Source of the DNA: Nymphaea colorata
Lineage: Eukaryota; Streptophyta; Magnoliopsida; Nymphaeales; Nymphaeaceae
Direction: 5' to 3'
NCBI RefSeq assembly: GCF_008831285.2
Contig: NC_045150.1
Span: 9,808,001 to 9,872,000 of the forward strand
Length of the DNA stretch: 64,000 bases
Part shown: one piece after another, positions 49,193 to 60,064 of the stretch
How positions within the stretch are numbered: position 1 is the first letter of the stretch
Layout of the letters: every line of letters begins with the position of its first letter
Program-made: the position numbers and the translations under genes
Notes under the pieces: model-generated
Databases searched by the model: none
What the model was told of the DNA's origin: nothing
Seen by the model: only the letters and a program-made list of their open reading frames with translations

Positions 49193-49360
49193 CCCAACTA
49201 CCTTTTCTTTTTATAAGAAAGGCCTGATTCCCTGGAGTGCTTTTACCAGTTTATGCCAAGTTGCAACTTGAGTATTGAACTCTTAACCTCATTCAACTTG
49301 AAGGTCTTAAGTCCGAGCTGCTAGCCAGGCGGACCTGGCTTTGTTGGCCACCCCAACTAC
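49193..49360 (-). mobile_element. tRNA-derived SINE upstream of the group IIc WRKY gene
   Basis: The body is about 49202-49351 on the minus strand. It has an A-box-like CTAGCAGCTCGG and about 35 bases later a B-box-like AGAGTTCAATACTC. It ends toward the WRKY gene in an A-rich stretch (TATAAAAAGAAAAGG). The 9-bp sequence CCCAACTAC flanks it at 49193-49201 and 49352-49360. It lies about 150 bp before the WRKY start codon. The flanking repeat is short for a SINE, so the boundaries are tentative. Confidence 0.6.
49207..49215 (-). promoter_or_regulatory. TATA-like box upstream of the group IIc WRKY gene, within the SINE tail
   Basis: The minus strand reads TATAAAAAG, about 165 bp before the start codon. 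A weaker TTATATG lies at about 49101-49107. Which is used cannot be told from sequence. Confidence 0.35.
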
Positions 49361-52300
49361 TTTTGTTCAACTGCCTTGCCTGAAATTTGATGCATGGTGA
49401 ACTTCACACTCAAGTGACTTGTCTTTACCTCTTTCGTGACTTTTACTCTTTATGAGTTCCCAAGAATAATTTTTAATCCGGAGAAGACGGTAGGCCGTTC
49501 TGGTGCTCCAGAGGCCATTTGTCAGCTCTCAGAGTCACCGAATTCTACAACTACTTTTTTTTCTGGTTTGTCCTTGAGGATGCGGTTGAATGGGAGGAGG
49601 ATCACCTGTGATCTGCCAAATTACGTTGTTAAGATGCTCCAAAATCGCATCGGTGCTTATTGCGTTATATGTTGAAACAATTGAATCTTCATCTTACGAA
49701 TCGGAAATGTTGATATGGTAGTCCGATAGAAGCTAATTATTAATTTGATGGACTGTATATGAACATGTGTCCATCTGAATCTCCATGTTTCTATATAGTT
49801 GTTTTCATGAGGATCAACCTCAGATTTTTTATGGTTTTGTTTTCTCAAATTCACCACAGTTGGCATGATTACGATCATTTAGTTTTAAATGTTTTAAGTT
49901 TTGCTTACATGTTGGCGTCTAGCCTGAGAGGGGTGGAAGTGTAAAAGTTTAATTTCATATCAAAGATAAAGAGGAGTTTTCATGAACATATAAGGAGGCT
50001 AGCGACAGATTATCTAGGTTCCTAATCATTTTGGATAAGAAACGAAACTGGTAGAGAGTGGGTTAAGATCTGCTGGACCAAGAGTCGGCACCCGGTGTAA
50101 GACTTGGACGGGCCATGACAATGGCAATGATATGCTATTTTCTTCGCAACCTATAGAGATTACATTTGCATGGTTAGATTTTGCTAAAATATCTTAAAAT
50201 AAACATTGTCGTTGGAAGGAAATGTAACCACTTACTTCACCCTAATTGATTGTGAAGAACTCATTCTTTTTTGTTTTTTTTTTTCACCAAACATAATACC
50301 CCACATTCATGTGTAGTGGATCTTGATCAGATCTCAGTCAGATATTAATGGGCTGAAATTTGTCTCGATTGTGAAATTGGATATACGCAAACTGAACTTT
50401 TTATCAGATCCGGTTAAAGGGTTTCAAATTCGGGTCGGTGATCAGATATTCAATTTACGGTTCCACATTGATTTAGATCTGGGGCAACTAAATATATTAG
50501 AGGCCATGTCAGAATTGGATCCAGCATATAGGGAATGGCAAAACTCTCGAATCTGATTCCGGCCCATTTGCAACCCCACTTGATATTGAAGATAAAAAAC
50601 ACATTAGGTGAGCCAATACGAAATCAGATCCCTCTTATCCAATTTCGGATCCTTATAATATTGAATATCTACGTGACTCAGTGCACCCTTAAGTTTCTTA
50701 TCAACCATAAGATCTCCCCTGGCTCTGGACCTCTTGCCAAGGCTCGGATTAGGGTTTTAAACGGGTTGGATCTAATTTGAGGGTTTTCTTATCCATGATT
50801 GTACTGAATCTGCTATACTCAATCTGATTTCCAATATCGTTAATAAACCAGATTTAGGATCACGGTTGTACTAAATCCATTCCAAAGCTGAGGCTCTATG
50901 TACTTAAATGATCATGACCCAAATATTTCAACATGTAAACTACTAAGATTTTAGCCATATTGTACCGTGAATATCCAAGAAAGATGGGGGTTGGTATCTG
51001 GGCCATTATTCAAAATCAAATACAATCGGATCCAATTGGACCCGATCCATCTCCAACCTTTTGGCAGCGCCGAAGCGGGATAAGAATCCGAACCGCTGAG
51101 AAATTTCTCTGCCGGCTGAACCGATCAATTTCTCTCCCAAGTTTCAACTCCAAGGCAACCGAAACCATTTCTCGGCATAGAGGAGGGGAGGGAGAAATTT
51201 CAGAGTTCCCATCTTGGCTTTCCGCAAATACTCATTATTGGAGTTTATCACTATTGCTTATTGGTGGAAAAAAATCGACCTTGGCATTTGATCGCCGAAC
51301 AGATTCGTTTATTTGTAATAAACGAAGTAACTTGCAGATTTTGCCACCAGCTTTTGTTTCGCTAACTGTGGAAGAGATTTATCTCTTCGGTCCTTTTTTC
51401 AATAAAGTTGCAGACAGAGTGCCCAGAATTCCTGCAAGAAAGTTTTATCTTTAATCGGAAGAATATATTCATAAGTTTTCTGGGAGTAGTTAATGAGCCA
51501 CAGGGGAAGTGTGGGGTGAAAGACAATTATGATCCTTGGCTTTACTGCACGTCACAATATTCCATCTCTGATCTTCTCAAATTCAGGAGCGTAAACCCAG
51601 AGGATTCATGCTTAGATCTTTGCAAGCATTAAAAAAAACTTGAAACGATCAATCGAATCACATGCATTACATTATGAAGTAAATATTTAAATGATTGAAG
51701 TATTAAGCATGATGAACGGCGGAATGTGCAGCATTGAATGCAACTGGGGCATGGACATGTGGAAGTTCACATGCAACATTCTAAGATCAGGCTAACTTCG
51801 AAGTTTTAACCTTTAAATTTGGCTGAAGCTTCTATTCGAGATCAAACGTAATGCTGGATCTAAGATTTTTAATGAATGAATCGCCTACCAGATAGTGGTA
51901 CCGTACTTGCACTATCATGGACGCGGCTTCCCTCCAGCTTGCCTGTGGGGAGGGAGAGAACAGGAGAGGCTACAAATAACCTTTTGTTCATCATGCTCAT
52001 TTTGAACGTTGAACTAACATTCTTCTGTATCTGATTGAACTCATGAATCATGGACGGCTTAAACCTAGATGCTGACAAAAGTGTAAAAGAAAAGCTGGGT
52101 AAGTTGTGAATTACTGAAGTATCTCACAGAGTCCACACCTCTGTGTAGCCTTTTGTGGGACAGAGTTTTACTGTATTTGCCCGAGTGAAGGTTCCCTGCA
52201 ATGGTGGCCCTTCGCTTTAGATTTTTTTCATTGTTGGGAATGGAGATTAACGTTGGGGAAACGCTTGTAGGCATAGCTGGTCCAAACTAAGTCTCCCATC

Positions 52301-52529
52301 CTAAGGGTAATTTCTCTGTACCGCGGAAAGGGGAAACTGTATCTTGCAGAGAGGCAGAGTTACTTTTGCTTCTTTCTGTCAGCTAGGTAAAACTAAAGCT
52401 GCAAGCATGAAAGTGTGCTTCTGTTCATTGTACCATCTGTTGTTTATTACATTAGTAATATTACTCATGATCTTATTATTTTCATTTGCAGATCATGAGG
52501 TCTGTCTGCAACGAAGTAACTGCCACGGT
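49361..52529. other. intergenic DNA, no supported gene
   Basis: No gene is supported. Plus-strand 50960-51454 is open for 164 codons but begins in GATCCAATTGGACCCGATCC-like repeat DNA and matches no family. Near 52035-52087 a short segment (MDGLNLDADKSVKEKLG followed by GTAAG) looks like an exon end. No partner exon could be recognised. Confidence 0.35.
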
Positions 52530-52925
52530 CAACTATCCGTGATTTCATGTTCGGATTAATTATTCAAATCCAAGCTGTCGACATCTTTCTTCTGACGCTG
52601 GCGACACTGAAGTAAGTGCCCACTAATCCACTTCTTAAAATTGTGATGCTCGCTATTCCACTGACAGTTCAGAAGATAAAGAAGATGGGACTGTCTGTTA
52701 TCTGAATTGGAGCAGACAACCAGAAGGTCAACCCACTTAATGAAGACCATGATGCTGTGATTGTTGCAAATGTTGGGGATAATTCTAGTGATAAAAAGAA
52801 GAGATTAAAGGCGTCACTCCATAAGATGCACTGGGGCAACGATTACAGAAGGCAGCACTGATATTGTTGGTGCTGCAGAAATCAATCTTCAAAAGATTGA
52901 AGATGGGCGGGCAGTCAAGCACTAA
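52530..52925 (+). pseudogene. frameshifted relic of an unidentified coding sequence
   Basis: In adjacent plus-strand frames one can read YSTDSSEDKEDGTVCY (near 52655-52700), then IGADNQKVNPLNEDHDAVIV and NVGDNSSDKKKRLKASLHKM (near 52704-52835), then GSTDIVGAAEINLQKIEDGR and a stop near 52925. The acidic and basic composition is protein-like rather than random, but frames change between the pieces. I do not recognise the protein. It is likely a decayed gene or retrocopy. Confidence 0.3.
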
Positions 52926-53355
52926 CAGCATTGTGCATTATGCAGTAGTCACCATGTTGGTGGAAGCTTTTCTGCTTCTCTATCAGATCTTCTGCATGTT
53001 TCTCTTCATCACCTTTGCCAGCAACTAGGCCCTTACATATTTGGATGTGCATTTTGCATCAAACTTTCAGATAGCATAGTGCAGCAAAAGTGACATCTAT
53101 AGGGGCATAAAGATGGAGTCGATTGGGACAGGAGAGATGGTGGTTGCTCCTCCTGTCAATTCCTGTATAGACACTCTTATTTTGGTGAAACTGATCTTTA
53201 CACCAAATCATGAGTTGGGGTTCTAGATTTCTCTCTAGCTAGGCTTCTCTCTAATTTACATGTGGTATCTGTTTAATCCATTCATCTGCTTGTTGCTTTT
53301 ATAATTTATTCAGTGTGAATCTCATCCTTTTACAGTGCAGAAGAGTCTAAACTTG

Positions 53356-53357
<2 letters not shown>

Positions 53358-53419
<62 letters not shown>

Positions 53420-53445
53420 GGAGGGAGAGAGAGAGAGAGAGAGAG
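53358..53445. repeat. compound (CA)n(TA)n(GA)n microsatellite
   Basis: Three dinucleotide repeats run into one another: about 28 bp of CA, about 19 bp of TA and about 40 bp of GA with two GGG interruptions. Confidence 0.95.
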
Positions 53446-54448
53446 GCCTAGAAGCTCGGCTCGTTTTGCATAAACAAATGAAGGTGGAAGTACAAGCATG
53501 ACCTTAGCAAGATCGTCTACATGTGCACCTCTTTGTACACGTCCACCACCTTTTCCCTCACAGGATAGTCAATGTTGGGCACAAAAGACGGCACGTCGAC
53601 ACGTAGAATCTGAGTGAGGAGATTGGATAGAAGATTGAGGAGCAGATGGAATTATGGTGTTGAAGATGCCATGATGGTGACAACTGATGAATTCATTCAA
53701 GATCCTAGCAATGTTCAGCCCATATGGCTTCAAAAAATCGTGAAATTGTCATGAAAAAGAAAAAGCAAAAGAAAAATCAAGTTAGAGAAGGGATTATAAA
53801 GTTAATGAAGCTATGATTCAATTGCTATATGATATGTTCAATACCCAAGTCAGGATCTTTGACATCTTTTCATCTGCGGAAAAAGCTTCTACTTGACAAG
53901 AACTCTGGATCATTCTCTCAAAGCTGATACTTTCATGATAAATGATTCGCTAGGTAGGTCTAAAACTCCAATAAAGAAGATGATCCCAATTATTGGGTCT
54001 TTACATAGAATCAGATAGATTGCCCACAGTCTAAAAGATTAAGCTATGACACTTTATTTATTAAAATACAGTATTTTTCTCTGTGAATTTCAGGAAAAAA
54101 GTATAAACGTAACAACCCGATGCACTGGCTGCTTCTTTGTATCCTCTTCCAAATCAATTACCTTAACAAGTGGAAAAAAAAAAAAAAAAAAAGAAAGAGA
54201 AAAAGGAAAGGAAGGCATAGAGATTGGATTCTGATAATGAAGCATAAATCTGTTAGCCACGAGAGAAAAAAAAAAGTTGACTGTAACGTCCTTATCTCCA
54301 TTACGTGCAAGTGATATCATGTGGGGACATGTTTGGCTCATATTGACCCACTCAACCGAGTTTATAACTATAGCACCTTACCCGAGTGTATCGGCACCAC
54401 TACGTATCGTATCGGTTTTTTGCCCATATGATGCAAGACCCAGATAAG

Positions 54449-54449
<1 letters not shown>
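53446..54449. other. intergenic DNA, weak coding traces
   Basis: On the minus strand near 53515-53600 the segment LRVDVPSFVPNIDYPVREKV and VDVYKEVHM can be read before a stop. It looks like the end of a protein I cannot name, with no continuation in frame. Otherwise nothing is seen. An A-rich run lies at about 54173-54192. Confidence 0.3.

Positions 54450-54498
<49 letters not shown>
54450..54498. repeat. (TA)n microsatellite
   Basis: About 49 bp of uninterrupted TA repeat. Confidence 0.95.
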
Positions 54499-54500
<2 letters not shown>

Positions 54501-55926
54501 CAATGATTTTTGAAATACTTTAAATAAATTTAAAATTCATAAATCTGAAAAAGGCAATATAATACAGCGCAAATACCTTCTCATTACATTGCACACTATG
54601 CCTTTGTTCGGTGTTATAGGAGTTGTGCTTTGACTCTTTATTCCACCTTTCGCTTTCTATTTGTTCTTCCTTTCAAGTGTGGTGCTGGTGGAGTAATGGG
54701 ACAAAAGTAGCAGAAAAGGAAAAGAAAAAAAATCTCTCCGCCTAAAGAAAAAAAATCTCTCCGCCTAAGGGTGTAGCATAGCTGATTGACGGGTAGCTGG
54801 TGAGAATTTGATTTTGAATTTGATTTTTTATGAATGTTACTTCTTTATACTATAAATGACAACAGCAGTAGTTAGTTGACAACTATACCACGAGTTCACG
54901 CAAGTCTCAAAACATCCATGAACCCATAAAAGAAAAAAAAGAAGATTTGAGCCTTTATTCGTCTCATAAAGTCGTTTTCACCATGCAATGGTGAAGAAAA
55001 ACAAGTCACAAAAAAAAAAAAGCATGGCATTGCGTCAGATCACCAATTGATTCTTTCTCTTGTTCTTTTCGTTCCTGATATAGTTTATTCATATGCATCT
55101 CGCTATCGAGAAGACTGTAAGGCGGATAAATGATTTGATGTATATCAAGAAGAAGAAGAACTGAATAAATAAACATGGTGATGACAAAAAAACTTTGACG
55201 ACGAGATTTTTTTTTTAAGGAAAATTAAGTTTTCATTTTTAGACATGTCGGCGAGCTGTTGTCTACATTCAATCTCCAAGAGCTCCAATTGCTATTGAAA
55301 ATAAAAAAAGGAGCCAGAATTTATTATTTCTTAGAACAAAAGAAAAGAAAGATACAACATGAACAAAAAAACAATCAATCGTCATAAGATAGAGGAATAT
55401 GAGTTCATTCCTTTTTGCGTGTGGTATGACATCTTGGGAGCATAGACTAATCTTTGAATTTAATTTGAAAGTAACCACCAAAAGAAAGGTTCGCCTTTAT
55501 TATATCAATTCATTCTCTAAAAGTGCACATGAGAGTAATGTAATTCTTTTCTTTTCCTTTCCTTTTAAGTGAGAAGAGAGAACTCTTTCAAAAGGCACAC
55601 ACTTGCCCATCCATGTATGCGACCGTCCTTGCTAGCCCAGTGACCCGATCATTAGTTGCGTAGCCACATGCCCACACCAATCTCTTAAAAGTATTTTATT
55701 TTTAAATAGAAATCTTTATATATATATATATATATATATATCATGTCTATTACATGATCCAACCTCCTTGCCTCTTAACGTTATCGAATTGTTTGGACCA
55801 AAAATTCAATTGAGGGTAACTCTCATTAATTGGGGCCCTAACGTGGGGGCCTCATGTTCATCAAGACGAAGGAAAAAGAAGTGATGCAACTTAAGCACCT
55901 ACATGATCATAATTCGTAGGGACAGG
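54499..55926. other. intergenic DNA, nothing recognised
   Basis: No gene is seen. A short tandem AAAAAAATCTCTCCGCCTAA occurs twice at about 54727-54768, and a (TA)n run lies at 55719-55741. Confidence 0.4.
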
Positions 55927-56157
55927 TAATAGCGGAGCTACCATGGGGCTGGTGTGGGCAATTGCCCACCCCAGCTTGTGTAAACCTTTGTAAACTTTTC
56001 ATTTTATCATTTGTTGGACTGAAGCCTAGCCATATAGGATGCCTACATCAGACCCAAACCAATGCAATGCATTGTAGTTCTATATGCACCTAATTGATTG
56101 TAATAATAAAATAAATTAATGCCTTCAGCTAAAAGTTTCTTTCTGGCTCCGCCATTA
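55927..56157. mobile_element. small hAT-like MITE with TAATRGCGGAGC termini
   Basis: The 231-bp segment starts TAATAGCGGAGCTA. Its other end, read in reverse complement, is TAATGGCGGAGCCA, a match at 12 of 14 positions. Flanks GGGACAGG (55919-55926) and AGGACATG (56158-56165) agree at 6 of 8 bases, as expected for an old 8-bp hAT duplication. The interior has a palindrome GGGCAATTGCCC near 55957 and no coding capacity. Confidence 0.55.
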
Positions 56158-59080
56158 AGGACATGTCAAATAAGAAGCTTTCAGCTCTCATTCGGGCTTT
56201 ATCATTATGATCACCATTGAGTACTTTCACATCTAAAAATACAAACACTCTTGTTAGTTAGTTTGATTTTTATCCTTTGGAGTTAAAAAATGAAAATTGT
56301 AAGTTTACTCAAATTCCAATACAACTCTAAATCATATGAAGTTCGTCCAATCTGATTCCCTCATTTACCCATTTACAACTTTGTCATTAATAAAGCAACC
56401 ATATTCAACGTCCTTTTTTTTCCTCTATCTCTCTCTCTCTCTCTCTTCACACGCTTCTCGACTGAATAGGACACTGCAGAACTTCGTGAGGCCGTTATGT
56501 GACATTAGCAGCAAAAGGCCGACCTGCACCCGAAAATATGGGAAGATGGAGACCCGGTTTCAAGGTGTCGCAAAGTGGTTGGCCTATAAATGGGCAAAAG
56601 TGTTTTGAAAAAAAAAAATGCTTGAATGCCCGTTTTTGGAATTCGTTCAAAAAGTTTACCGTGCCAAGGTAAAACCAATCACATGGTGTATTGGTGTTTC
56701 CTCTCTCGCTGGTCCTTAAAAAGAAGACAGCATTTAATAAAAAAAAGTACAGACCTGTCACACCAGAAACCATGGCTTTTTACCATTTTGAATTTGAAAT
56801 TCTTGAGGGCCAAAGTTTCCTGCATGCCTATATTTTGCATCTTTTATGTCCACATTTAGGGAGCTTTGATGGTGCACTGCAACCTTAATGGTTAATCCGA
56901 TGGAGCGAATATCGGGATAAGAGGTGAATAGTTTGTGCAGAGCTATCTGGAGAATCGGGCCCATCACAAGCTCCATTCAATTACGGTGAATCATTGTAAC
57001 TTTTTATACTTTACAAAAAGCAAAACTAATGCAAAATAATTACAAATGAAAGAGAGAACAGAATGATTCATATGGAATGAAATCAAAATTTTAATTTTAC
57101 CTATACAAAAAAAAAAAATTGAAAAATCTTATTAAAATTTTGAAACTATAGTTTGGTCCCTATGATGAAAAATTTCTAACTCTACCCCTAACTGAAAAGT
57201 TGCACATTCAGATTCTCATGAAGAAAAGTCAGAACATCTCCTAATCTGATTCCTAAGGCGTTGATCGAATTTGATCCAACGCCATTCATTGATGGTAGGT
57301 CGGATATATCCAAATCCGGTCATGCATTTGATAACTAAGTTAATAGGACGCATTATCATGGGTGGAATTTAAATGCTTGAATCAACAGTAATAGGGCCTC
57401 TGTAACCTTCAACAATACACAGACACAACATCGTGCATTATGGGGTCGTTTAGCATCAGGGACATCATGCGAGTGTTTTGTATATCTTTTCAATCTCATC
57501 TGAGACATCTTGTGAGTGTTACATGAATCTGCTCAATCTCTTACGTGACATATATATATATATATTGCATAAGACCATGGTTACTATGACTTGTATTAAT
57601 AACATTTTAGTAGAGTTTGTATATTTATCTTGTAACAATTCAGCCTATTTCTAGTATGAGTTCTAGATTTTAATCTGTCAATCTCATCCCATACTCTAAT
57701 AGGCCCCATCCGGATCAAGATGACTAGAAACAAAGACTACCAATCATTTAACTAATTCCCTTATAAACTCACAAATTCTTTCACAGTTATTAAGTGCATG
57801 GCTAAACTTTTCCATCATATAGCCAGAAGAGGATTACACATATTTTATATGCTTTTTTTCTGCAAAATAGTCTCATAAAATTTAGTAGCGGGATGTTTCT
57901 GCATGATGTCACGAAGAGGTTTACCTAACTGTAAAGTGAAGGGTTGGACATAAATGATCCAGCAGGTTTCGATCGGCACCCGATTTTGCGCATGCTTACT
58001 GATTTGGGCACAAGCCGCTTATATTCCTTTTTTATTTTTAAGTACCTTTTCAAATACCCGCTGGTTTTTATAACGAGATGGTCAAAAGAGACAGAGTTCT
58101 TTTAGCACATCACATAAAGTAAAGGCATGTTCTTAAAACATCACTCTAAAGTTATAACCAGATGATACTCTTTGCTAACTCCCCAACAAAGTACAATCGT
58201 TAACATGTTTAAACTATCTGACTAATATCTTCAGAAAAGCAGCCTTTACATATTCACCAAACGGTGTCTCTCTCCTCTTATTGCATGTTCAATGTGAGAT
58301 GGACTTAAAAATGTTGACTTCTTCTAATGTTAAGAATTAAATGGCTTAGCTTATCTATCTTTTTATTAAACGTTCATCTTGAATATTCATGAGGTGAAGG
58401 GCAAACTTAGGTATCATCATTATGTGATGGGTGAAAGTTAAATTTGTGTTAGACAACTAAATGAGAAAGAATTGCCTTGGAAAACATTCTTCACCTACTT
58501 CCATGGCATGGATATATAATGACTCAAATATTTTTTTTAAATTCTTTAGAACATGTAATTAGACCCTTTAAATATATAATAAAATGATTAAGGAGCACCA
58601 TATACTAAATAAATTGGGAGGGTCTGTGTGGGCAATTGCCCTCAGAAGTCTACACCTGATTGTGCCCAATGTCAAAAATCGCTTTCCTCTTAAGATGTGC
58701 CCCTTCTATTGTGTGAAATTCTCTCCAATCACTATAATATCCCCATCACCAAAACCGCCAAGAAGGGTCGCCGACGAGTTCCTTGGATCCTTAAAAACGA
58801 AGGCGACCAAGGGGCGTGCACAAGTGGTAGAGCATGTGGTTTAATTTGGCACAACGCGTACAAGTTCGGCCTGCAAGTGATGCGCATCGTGCGCGAAGCT
58901 CCTACATGTCGAAAGAGACGACGGCAACTCTAAAAGATGGAACTGATTAAAAAGTCAGGCAATATGATTGGCGTGGTCATCATGCATCGCACAAATAATA
59001 TGTTCGTAATCACACACTGTTCCTCTAATGAGATCCAAGTAAGGCCGTTCGAACCTTTATGACATTCACGAAAGCAAGCA
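56158..59080. other. intergenic DNA, nothing recognised with confidence
   Basis: A CT-rich run lies near 56424-56446 and a (TA)n run at 57550-57566. At 58813-58920 a segment with AAGTGGTAGAGCATGTGG (A-box-like) and ACAAGTTCGGCCT (B-box-like) could be a tRNA-derived SINE, but I found no target duplication. The open frames near 56336-56976 and 58584-58933 match no family. Confidence 0.35.
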
Positions 59081-59225
59081 AAACGAAAGGCAACCAGTGA
59101 AAAACCATAATAAAGTTTGAACGGTTACAATGAGATTCGAACTCATGATCAAGGTGCCAGCCACTGGGGGGGCGACGAGGGACGTGGGGCTCCCCACACT
59201 AACCATAGTTAACTAATCGGCCGTC
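59081..59225 (-). mobile_element. possible tRNA-derived SINE fragment
   Basis: On the minus strand GGCACCTTGATCATGAGTTC continues into GAATCTCATTGT. This resembles the anticodon-to-T-arm part of a tRNA, including a good B box (AGTTCGAATCT, 59133-59143). An A-box-like segment cannot be fixed because a GC-rich stretch intervenes (59162-59195). No flanking duplication was found. Confidence 0.3.
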
Positions 59226-59780
59226 ACGGGTTGGGTTCAGGAGGATAGAGAAAGGAATCGCTCCGATCCGATACGGTGCTCCCTTTGGGTTGACCGGAAA
59301 ACCCTAACGGCGTTATAACGACGTAAGGCGTGACGCCGGCCCCCGCCCCGCCCGTGTGAAAGGGAGCGGCTTCCTCGGGATGGCGCCACGTGCGGCGGGG
59401 CACGTGCTTTCTCGCCGCGTGGTCCCCACCCGGCCGTCCGGTTGACACAGACGCGTCGGCGCGTGTGGACGCGAGCGCCCAGAGGCCAAAAGGTGGCTGC
59501 AGCTTTCCACCTCCCCTCCCCTCCTCTTTTCTTTTCATTTCTCCCCTCTCCTTTCTCTTTTCCCCGCTGCCAGTTACCGCTCTCCGTCGTCGCCCCGCTC
59601 GACGCCAACAGCAGGGCCAGCGATGGCGGAAGGCTGATTTGGCTCCTTGCTTCCGCAGGCCGGTGAAAGGCCGGGTGAAAGAAGTTTAGAGAGAGAAAGA
59701 CAGCTGCCCTCCCTCTCTCTCTCTCTCTCTCTTTCTGACCTTGGAACACTTCTCTCACTAAGTTTTGGCAGCTTGTAGCC
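59226..59780. other. GC-rich upstream region of the group IIe WRKY gene
   Basis: From about 59226 base composition changes sharply to GC- and CpG-rich, up to about 59480. A pyrimidine-rich region follows, with a (CT)n tract at about 59709-59736. It fits a plant gene promoter region. Long open frames on both strands are a by-product of the GC content. Confidence 0.5.
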
Positions 59781-59802
59781 TTTGACTTTCAAAATGTCAA
59801 AG
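59781..59802. promoter_or_regulatory. inverted pair of W-box cores
   Basis: TTTGACTT (59781-59788) is followed by ATGTCAAAG (59794-59802). This is a TTGAC core on each strand in an inverted arrangement, about 80 bp upstream of the TATA box. W-boxes are the binding sites of WRKY factors and often mediate auto- or cross-regulation of WRKY genes. Confidence 0.5.
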
Positions 59803-59880
59803 CAAAAAAGCAGCTCCTTCCTTTCTCTCTCTACAGACCATTAAAAAAGGGGAGGAGGAGTGCCTTCTCTCTCATCACGT

Positions 59881-59887
59881 TATATAA
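59881..59887 (+). promoter_or_regulatory. TATA box of the group IIe WRKY gene
   Basis: TATATAA in the context ACGTTATATAAGG lies 178 bp before the start codon. A start site near 59910 would give a 5' leader of about 150 nt. Confidence 0.65.
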
Positions 59888-60064
59888 GGAAAAAGGAGAA
59901 GCCTCAGCACTTATTGCATCCAAAGTCAGCGCCGTCCTTTCTGCACCCCACCTTCTCTGCTCTCCCCTCCTTCCTCCGCTGCTCCCTTCTTCCCCGCTTT
60001 CGCTCTCGCTCGTCTGAGTTCTGTCTGGTCGGAGGAGATAGTGGTAGAGACTAGAAAGTCAGGC

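Noticed and set aside
50960-51454. 164-codon plus-strand open frame
   Set aside because: It begins in GGATCC-rich repeat DNA, shows no known motif, and no splice partner or codon pattern supports it.
58813-58920. tRNA gene or SINE
   Set aside because: A-box- and B-box-like words are present, but the segment cannot fold as a tRNA cloverleaf by eye and no target duplication was found. It is mentioned only within the intergenic entry.
59237-59758. 173-codon minus-strand frame upstream of the group IIe WRKY gene
   Set aside because: It lies in the GC- and CT-rich promoter region, and the Arg/Glu/Gly-rich translation is a composition effect.
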